Positions 5,339 to 10,147 of a stretch of DNA of 10,147 bases are shown here, in pieces. The notes beneath the pieces are model-generated. The model searched no databases. It had not been told where the DNA came from and worked only from the letters and a program-made list of their open reading frames with translations. The DNA lies in NCBI GenBank assembly GCA_902495085.1, contig CABUWA010000069.1:1-10147 (forward strand), written 5' to 3'. Both the position numbers and the translations under genes were made by a program. Every line of letters begins with the position of its first letter. Position 1 is the first letter of the stretch. Source of the DNA: an uncultured Collinsella sp. (GTDB lineage: Bacteria; Actinomycetota; Coriobacteriia; Coriobacteriales; Coriobacteriaceae).

Positions 5339-5344
5339 TTAGTG

Positions 5345-6304
5345 ATGGGTTTCACGATTCTTGGAACAGGCTCGGCGCTTCCTGAGCGCAGTGTTTCCAA
5401 TGACGAGCTATCTGAGTTCCTCGATACCTCGGATGAGTGGATTTTTACCCGCACCGGTATCAAGAGCCGCCACGTCTGCACCACCGAGTCACTCGACGAC
5501 CTTGCCGTAGCGGCGAGCGAGCGGGCACTCCAGGTGTCCGGAATCGACGCGAGCCAGCTGGATCTAATCGTCTGCTCGACGACAACGGGTGACCACCTTG
5601 TTCCCGCCGAGGCGTGTGCCGTAGCCGAGCGTCTGGGCGCGACGTGCCCTGCCTTCGATGTCTCGGCGGCTTGTGCCGGCTTCGTGTTTGCGCTCGATGT
5701 CGCCGAGGGCTATATCGCCCGCGGCCGTGCCGAGCGCGTGCTTGTCGTTGCTGCCGAGCAGATGACGCGCACGCTCGACTGGACCGACCGCGCCACCTGC
5801 GTGCTCTTTGGCGATGGGGCAGGCGCCGCAGTGATTGGAGCTGGGGGAGACAACCCCCTTGCCGTTGAGCTTTCGACGGCGCCCGACGTCGAGACGTTGC
5901 GCGTACCCGGTCTGGTCGGCACCTCGCCGTTTAAGGCCTCTGCAGATAGCGAGAGCGTGCTGTCCATGAATGGCCGCCGCGTGTTCAAGTTCGGCGTCAA
6001 CGCCATCTGCGACACGGTCCATAAGCTTGCGGGCGATGCGGGCATTTCGGTCGAAGACATCGACCATTTTGTATTCCATCAGGCTAACGAACGAATCCTG
6101 AGTCAGGCGGTCAAGCGCCTCGGCGTGCCAGACGAGCGCGTGGTTCGAACGCTGCGCGAGATCGGCAACATTTCGAGCGCATGCATTCCGCTTGCCCTCG
6201 ACCGGCTGGCAAACGCCGGTGCACTTCACACAGGCGACACCATCGCCTTGGTTGGATTTGGCGCCGGTCTGGATATAGGTGGCTATCTGCTTCGTTGGAA
6301 GTAG
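5345..6304 (+). CDS. fabH: Beta-ketoacyl-ACP synthase III
   Basis: FabH starts fatty-acid synthesis by condensing a short acyl-CoA primer with malonyl-ACP. With the start at 5345 the protein has 319 residues, normal for the family, beginning MGFTILGTGSALPERSVSN. The catalytic triad is visible: Cys110 in SAACAGF, His245 in FHQAN and Asn275 in GNISSA, at nearly the same positions as in E. coli FabH. The DTSDEWIFTRTGIKSRH segment (27-43) is also typical, as is the C-terminal GFGAGL. It is the first gene of the fab operon, with a leader that carries a direct repeat, and acpP follows after 51 nt. Primer choice (acetyl or branched) cannot be told from these motifs. Codon use is less extreme than in the ribosomal genes. 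Confidence 0.96.
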   Translation: MGFTILGTGSALPERSVSNDELSEFLDTSDEWIFTRTGIKSRHVCTTESLDDLAVAASERALQVSGIDASQLDLIVCSTTTGDHLVPAEACAVAERLGATCPAFDVSAACAGFVFALDVAEGYIARGRAERVLVVAAEQMTRTLDWTDRATCVLFGDGAGAAVIGAGGDNPLAVELSTAPDVETLRVPGLVGTSPFKASADSESVLSMNGRRVFKFGVNAICDTVHKLAGDAGISVEDIDHFVFHQANERILSQAVKRLGVPDERVVRTLREIGNISSACIPLALDRLANAGALHTGDTIALVGFGAGLDIGGYLLRWK

Positions 6305-6325
6305 TCGCACATAGGAAATAAAAAC

Positions 6326-6335
6326 GCCCTAGGGC
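6326..6335. other. Small palindrome between fabH and acpP
   Basis: GCCCTAGGGC is a perfect 10-bp palindrome 6 nt before the acpP ribosome binding site AAAGGAG (6342-6348). It is too short, and lacks a T-run, to be a terminator. It might slightly alter mRNA processing between fabH and the highly needed acpP, or be chance. Confidence 0.25.
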
Positions 6336-6355
6336 ACAACCAAAGGAGAACTACC

Positions 6356-6592
6356 ATGGCAGATCAGAAGACCTTCGAGCGCGTTTGCGACGTTATCCGC
6401 GAGACCGCCGGTCTTGACGATGTCGAGATGAAGCCCGAGTCCACGCTCGAGGAGATTGGTCTCGACAGCCTGGGCACCGTCGAGATCCTCGTCGCCGTCG
6501 AGGACGAGTTTGGCATCCAGCTCGATACCGAGGAGAACCCCAAGACGGTCGGCGAGTTCGCCGATACGGTCGAGGCGGCATTGGAGAAGTAG
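6356..6592 (+). CDS. acpP: Acyl carrier protein
   Basis: ACP carries the growing acyl chain on a 4'-phosphopantetheine arm between the Fab enzymes. The 78-residue protein is acidic and of normal size. It has the attachment motif DSL (37-39) with Ser38 as the modified serine, in the context STLEEIGLDSLGTVEILVAVEDEFG. The residue after DSL is Gly, where many ACPs have an acidic or small residue; this is a mild variant. The start is ATG with AAAGGAG 7 nt upstream. It stands between fabH and fabK, with only 2 nt before fabK, so it is the operon's dedicated fatty-acid ACP and not a polyketide one. Confidence 0.95.
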   Translation: MADQKTFERVCDVIRETAGLDDVEMKPESTLEEIGLDSLGTVEILVAVEDEFGIQLDTEENPKTVGEFADTVEAALEK

Positions 6593-6594
6593 AG

Positions 6595-7539
6595 ATGCTC
6601 AAGACTCCTCTCTGCGATCTGCTCGGCATCGAAAAGCCCGTGTTCCAGGGCGGTATGGCCTGGATTGCCGATGCCTCGCTGGCGTCCGCAGTGTCCGAGG
6701 CGGGTGGCTTAGGCATCATCGCGGCCATGAACGCCGACGCCAACTGGCTTCGCGACCAGATTCATGAGCTGCGCGCCAAGACGGATAAGCCCTTTGGCGT
6801 CAACGTCATGCTCATGAGCCCGTTTGCCGACGAGGTCGCGCAGGTCGTGATTGACGAGCGAGTGCCGGTCGTCGTGACGGGCGCCGGCAATCCCGCCAAG
6901 TACATGAAGGCGTGGAACGAGGCGGGCATCAAGGTCGTCCCGGTCGTTGCCTCGGTGGCGCTGGCGCGCCTCGTGGCACGTCGTGGAGCCACGGCGGTTG
7001 TTGCCGAGGGTACCGAATCGGGCGGCCATATTGGCGAGACCTCGACGATGGCACTGGTGCCGCAGGTCGTCGATGCGGTCGACATTCCCGTTGTGGCCGC
7101 TGGCGGTATTGCCGACGGCCGCGGCGTGGCGGCCGCCTTTATGCTGGGCGCCGCCGGCGTGCAGGTGGGTACGCGCTTTCTGATCGCAGACGAGTGCACC
7201 GTATCGGAGCAGTACAAGGAGATGGTCTTGAAGGCCAACGACACCTCGACGCGTGCGACCGGCCGCTCGACGGGACACCCGGTGCGCGCCCTCAAGAGCC
7301 CCTTTACCAACGCCTACGCCAAGAGCGAGGCGGCGGGCGTAAGTGTCGAGGAACTCGGGGCCATGGGCACGGGCGCCCTTCGCAAGGCCGCCAAGGACGG
7401 CAATTACGAAGAGGGTTCGTTTTTGTGTGGACAGATTGCCGGCATGGTCAACGAGCGCCAGAGCGCACGTGAAATCGTTGACGACCTGATCGATGGCGCC
7501 GAGCGCGTCCTGAAGGGTGCGTCCGCATGGGTAGCGTAG
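6595..7539 (+). CDS. fabK: Enoyl-ACP reductase II, FMN-dependent
   Basis: FabK performs the last step of each elongation cycle, reducing trans-2-enoyl-ACP with NAD(P)H through FMN. The 314-residue protein shows the nitronate-monooxygenase/FabK TIM-barrel pattern: FQGGMAWIAD (17-26), GVNVMLMSPF (68-77), VVTGAGNP (93-100), EGTESGGHIGE (138-148) with His145 matching the catalytic histidine of pneumococcal FabK, AAGGIADGRG (168-177) and GVQVGTRF for phosphate binding of FMN. The close pattern match to FabK and its place between acpP and fabD make this assignment much better than a nitronate monooxygenase. It starts 2 nt after acpP and overlaps fabD by 13 nt, which suggests coupled translation. 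No fabI lies in the window. Confidence 0.93.
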   Translation: MLKTPLCDLLGIEKPVFQGGMAWIADASLASAVSEAGGLGIIAAMNADANWLRDQIHELRAKTDKPFGVNVMLMSPFADEVAQVVIDERVPVVVTGAGNPAKYMKAWNEAGIKVVPVVASVALARLVARRGATAVVAEGTESGGHIGETSTMALVPQVVDAVDIPVVAAGGIADGRGVAAAFMLGAAGVQVGTRFLIADECTVSEQYKEMVLKANDTSTRATGRSTGHPVRALKSPFTNAYAKSEAAGVSVEELGAMGTGALRKAAKDGNYEEGSFLCGQIAGMVNERQSAREIVDDLIDGAERVLKGASAWVA

Positions 7540-8453
7540 CGTTTCTGTTTGCTGGCCAGGGTGCCCAACACCCCGCGATGGGCGTCGACCTGATCGAGGC
7601 ATCGCCGGCGGCCGCCGAGGTGTTCGCCATTGTCGACGAGGTGCGCCCGGGGACCAGCGAGCAGTGCCGGAGCGCCTCCAAGGAGGAGCTCTCGCAGACC
7701 GAGAACACGCAGCCGTGCGTGTTCGTTCACGACCTGGCAGCGGCTACCGCTCTGCGTGAGCGCGGCGTGGTGCCTGCCGCCTGTGCGGGATTCTCGCTGG
7801 GCGAGGTCGCCGCGCTCACCTTTGCGGGGGCATTCGATACGCGAGCGGGCTTTGAGCTCGTGTGCGAGCGCGCGGCGCTGATGGCCGCGGCTGCCGAGCG
7901 CCATCCGGGCGGTATGCGCGCCGTCATCAAGCTCGATGCGGAGCAAGTCGAGAACCTGGCAAAACAGGCCGGCGAGGACTGCTGGCCGGTCAACTACAAC
8001 AGCCCGCAGCAGACGGTTGTGGCCGGAGCGCCCGAGGCGCTGCAGGAGCTCGACGTCCTAGTAAAAGGGGCTGGCGGCCGCGCTATGAAAGTCGCGGTGT
8101 CGGGTGCATTCCATAGTCCCTATATGACCGAGGCGACTGAGGGGCTGGCGACGTATATCCAAGCCGGCCACGCGCCGTCTCCGCTGCTGATTCCGGTCAT
8201 GGCAAACATGACGGCGGCGCCCTATCCGGCGGATCCGCGAGCGGCATCGGATGTCTTGGCCAACCAGGTGAGTCATGCCGTGCGCTGGGTCGACACGCTG
8301 CATACTCTGCAGGATCAGGGCATCGACACGTTTATTGAGGTTGGCCCTGGCAAAACGCTGTCCGGCCTGGTCAAGCGTACGCTGAGCGACGTTTGCGTGT
8401 ATTCGTGCGAAACAGCCGAGCAGGTCGCAGCTATTGCCGACGAGCTCGCATAG
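7527..8453 (+). CDS. fabD: Malonyl-CoA:ACP transacylase
   Basis: FabD moves malonyl from CoA to ACP, supplying the extender unit for FabH and FabF. The 308-residue protein has family length. It contains FAGQGAQ (8-14), the nucleophile motif GFSLGE (88-93) with Ser90, Arg115 in CERAALM for malonyl carboxylate binding, the catalytic His196 in GAFHSPYM, and EVGPGKTLSGLVKR near the C-terminus. The residue before the catalytic serine is Phe, where E. coli has His; other bacteria also vary here, so activity is not in doubt. The gene overlaps the 3' end of fabK by 13 nt, with a weak GAAGGG site at 7512-7517. fabG follows after 30 nt. Confidence 0.95.
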   Translation: MGSVAFLFAGQGAQHPAMGVDLIEASPAAAEVFAIVDEVRPGTSEQCRSASKEELSQTENTQPCVFVHDLAAATALRERGVVPAACAGFSLGEVAALTFAGAFDTRAGFELVCERAALMAAAAERHPGGMRAVIKLDAEQVENLAKQAGEDCWPVNYNSPQQTVVAGAPEALQELDVLVKGAGGRAMKVAVSGAFHSPYMTEATEGLATYIQAGHAPSPLLIPVMANMTAAPYPADPRAASDVLANQVSHAVRWVDTLHTLQDQGIDTFIEVGPGKTLSGLVKRTLSDVCVYSCETAEQVAAIADELA

Positions 8454-8483
8454 TCCACAGGGCTGTAACCCGAAAGGAATGAC

Positions 8484-9257
8484 ATGGGCAATTTGAACAA
8501 CGGCACGCTCGAGCGCAACGACTTACGTCGCGTGGCACTGGTCACGGGCGGCTCGCGGGGTATCGGCCGCGCCTGCGCTATCGGTCTGGCGGAGGATGGC
8601 TACGATATCGCCGTCGTCTATGCCGGCAGCGTCGATGCGGCGCGCGAGACGTGCGAAGCCTGCGAGGCCGCTGGTGCCACAGCTCGCGCATATCAATGCG
8701 ACGTGGCCGATCCCGCTGCCGTCAACGCGTGCGTGGAAGCGGTCCTCAACGACTTTGGCTCCATTTGGGCGCTCGTCAACAACGCTGGCATCACCCGCGA
8801 TGGCCTGCTCATGCGCATGGGCGATGACGCCTTCGACCGCGTGCTCGACGTCAATCTCAAGGGAACATTCAACATGACGCGCACGCTCACCAAGACCTTT
8901 ATGCGCCAGCGCGGCGGCTGCGTCGTCAACATGAGCTCGGTTGTGGGCCTGATGGGCAATGCCGGGCAAGCCAACTACGCTGCCTCCAAGGCGGGCGTGA
9001 TCGGCTTGACCAAGGCGGTGGCGCGCGAGCTTGCGCCCCGCGGCGTACGAGTGAACGCGGTCGCCCCCGGGTTTGTCGAGACAGATATGACGGCAAAGCT
9101 TTCGGAAAAGGTTCGTGCGGCAACCGAGGAGCAGATTCCCCTTAAGCGCATGGCGCGCCCCGAGGAAGTGGCCGGCGTGGTGCGCTTTTTGGCGAGCGAT
9201 GCGGCTTCCTACATTACGGGCGAGGTCGTACGCGTTGACGGCGGAATGGCGATGTAG
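8484..9257 (+). CDS. fabG: 3-oxoacyl-ACP reductase
   Basis: FabG reduces 3-ketoacyl-ACP to 3-hydroxyacyl-ACP with NADPH. The 257-residue protein is a classical short-chain dehydrogenase with TGGSRGIG (21-28, cofactor loop), CDV (72-74), NNAG (99-102), Asn124, Ser152, Tyr165 and Lys169 (YAASK at 165-169). FabG-type signatures include ITRDGLLMRM after NNAG, VNAVAPGFVETDMT and the C-terminal TGEVVRVDGGMAM. The ATG at 8484 has AAAGGA (8473-8478) upstream. It gives an N-terminal extension of about a dozen residues (GNLNNGTLERNDL) compared with a typical FabG. The position between fabD and fabF supports the fatty-acid role over other dehydrogenase functions. Confidence 0.94.
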   Translation: MGNLNNGTLERNDLRRVALVTGGSRGIGRACAIGLAEDGYDIAVVYAGSVDAARETCEACEAAGATARAYQCDVADPAAVNACVEAVLNDFGSIWALVNNAGITRDGLLMRMGDDAFDRVLDVNLKGTFNMTRTLTKTFMRQRGGCVVNMSSVVGLMGNAGQANYAASKAGVIGLTKAVARELAPRGVRVNAVAPGFVETDMTAKLSEKVRAATEEQIPLKRMARPEEVAGVVRFLASDAASYITGEVVRVDGGMAM

Positions 9258-9296
9258 AAATCAGGGCCGAAGAACGGCTTGGATGAGGAGACCATG

Positions 9297-10147
9297 ATGG
9301 AACAGAGAGTTGCAATCACCGGCATAGGTGCCGTATCGCCGCTCGGCAACACCGCGCTTGCCACCTGGGCGGCAATGTGCGCTGGTACGTGCGGCATCGG
9401 CCCGATTACGCACTTCGATACCGATGCATTTGCCGTCAAGGTGGCGGCCGAGGTCAAGGGCTTTGACGGCAACGAGTACTTTGGCAAGCGTGACGCCAAG
9501 CATCTGGACCCTTGCGTTCAGTTTGCGATGGCGGCTTCGGACGAGGCGATGCACGATGCGGGCTTTGATGTCGAAGGCGCCATCGATCGCGAGCGCCTGG
9601 GCGTCTACGTGGGCTCGGGCGTGGGCGGCATGCAGACGCTTGTCGACAACGTCCATACGATTGCCGACCGCGGGCCCCGCCGCGCATCGCCCTATATGAT
9701 CGCGATGATGATTCCCAACATGGCTTCGGGCAACATCGCGATTCGCCATAAGGCAAAGGGCCCGACCCTGCCCGTGGTGACCGCGTGCGCAACCTCGGCC
9801 CATGCGGTGGGCGAGGCGTTCCGCGCCATCAAGCACGGCTATGCCGATGCGATTCTCGCCGGCGGTGCCGAGGCCGCAATTATCCCCGATGCCGTTGCGG
9901 GCTTTACGTCCTGCCGCGCATTGACCACCAACCCTGATCCCGCGACGGCTTGCCGCCCGTTCGATGCAGACCGCGATGGCTTTGTGATGGGCGAGGGCGC
10001 CTGCGTGCTGGTACTCGAGAGCATGGAACATGCGCAGGCGCGCGGTGCGCACATTTATGCCGAGGTCGTGGGCTACGGCAACACCGATGATGCCTATCAC
10101 ATCACGAGCCCCGATCCCGAGGCTGCCGGCATTGCCCGTGCGATATC
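9297..10147 (+). CDS. fabF: Beta-ketoacyl-ACP synthase II, 3' end cut by the window
   Basis: FabF condenses malonyl-ACP with the growing acyl-ACP during elongation. The frame is open from ATG 9297 to the window end (283 full codons), so the last third is missing. Visible features are the VAITGIGAVSPLGN start, VGSGVGGM (105-112), the nucleophile Cys164 in VVTACATSAHAVGEAFRAIKHG, GGAEAAI (189-195), FDADRDGFVMGEGACVLVLE (222-241) and DAYHITSPDPE (265-275). The two catalytic histidines expected later in the chain are beyond the edge. GAGGAG (9285-9290) lies 6 nt before ATG 9297 and only 3 nt before ATG 9294, so 9297 is chosen. The gap to fabG is 39 nt, with no terminator. FabB cannot be fully excluded, but the CATSAH context and the operon favour FabF. 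Confidence 0.93.
   Translation, partial: MEQRVAITGIGAVSPLGNTALATWAAMCAGTCGIGPITHFDTDAFAVKVAAEVKGFDGNEYFGKRDAKHLDPCVQFAMAASDEAMHDAGFDVEGAIDRERLGVYVGSGVGGMQTLVDNVHTIADRGPRRASPYMIAMMIPNMASGNIAIRHKAKGPTLPVVTACATSAHAVGEAFRAIKHGYADAILAGGAEAAIIPDAVAGFTSCRALTTNPDPATACRPFDADRDGFVMGEGACVLVLESMEHAQARGAHIYAEVVGYGNTDDAYHITSPDPEAAGIARAI

Noticed and set aside
5288..5344. Upstream ATG at 5288 as the fabH start
   Set aside because: It would add 19 residues unlike the FabH N-terminus, overlaps the second direct repeat and has no ribosome binding site. AGGAGG at 5333-5338 fits ATG 5345.
5564..6310. Minus-strand open frame of 248 codons opposite fabH
   Set aside because: fabH is certain from its Cys-His-Asn triad, and the antisense product resembles nothing and lacks an upstream ribosome binding site.
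6709..7602. Minus-strand open frame of 297 codons opposite fabK
   Set aside because: It mirrors fabK, which has clear catalytic motifs. The antisense product is rich in Arg, His and Gly, with no recognisable domain or ribosome binding site.
7788..7805. FabD motif GFSLGE instead of GHSLGE as a sign of inactivation
   Set aside because: The nucleophile Ser, the partner His196 and Arg115 are all present, and the residue before the serine varies among active FabD proteins.
9261..10100. Minus-strand open frame of 279 codons opposite fabF
   Set aside because: fabF is certain from the CATSAH nucleophile region and other motifs; the antisense frame is a composition artefact.

Overview
The window looks like chromosomal core DNA from a G+C-rich actinobacterium. 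My best guess is class Coriobacteriia, Collinsella-like. This is inferred from the protein sequences, the strong C/G-ending codon bias of the ribosomal genes and the gene order; no 16S or other marker is present to prove it. No CRISPR array, tRNA, rRNA, prophage or intact insertion sequence was seen.

Layout: (1) Bases 3-524 are the 3' end of a gene of unclear function, closed by a strong intrinsic terminator (529-563). (2) Bases 564-863 are non-coding and lead into a str-type translation operon. They hold interleaved inverted repeats (576-633), a terminator-like hairpin (651-686), a good sigma70-type promoter (742-770) and a short structured leader. (3) Bases 864-4276 carry rpsL (S12), rpsG (S7), fusA (EF-G) and rpsJ (S10), ended by a very strong hairpin terminator (4296-4333). 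There is no tuf gene after fusA, and rpsJ is not followed by rplC, so S10 is cut off from the usual S10-spc run at this locus. (4) birA (biotin-protein ligase without a DNA-binding domain) runs on the minus strand from 5168 to 4392 and converges on that terminator. (5) A 176-bp divergent intergenic region separates birA from a type II fatty-acid synthesis operon: fabH, acpP, fabK, fabD, fabG and the first part of fabF, cut by the window end at 10147.

How the genes fit together: the first operon supplies ribosomal small-subunit proteins and the translocase. The second supplies nearly a whole elongation cycle: malonyl transfer (FabD), acyl carrier (AcpP), initiation condensation (FabH), elongation condensation (FabF), ketoreduction (FabG) and enoyl reduction (FabK). 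BirA would biotinylate the AccB subunit of acetyl-CoA carboxylase, which makes the malonyl-CoA used by FabD, so its divergent position is functionally sensible. A dehydratase (fabZ) and acc genes would be expected beyond the right edge, but this is not visible.

The window is mostly ordinary housekeeping sequence and I found no convincing new multi-gene system. The most interesting signals are a 16/18-identical direct repeat over the putative fabH promoter (a candidate lipid-regulator operator), an arginine at the S12 position equivalent to Lys88, and the isolation of rpsJ in a str operon without tuf.
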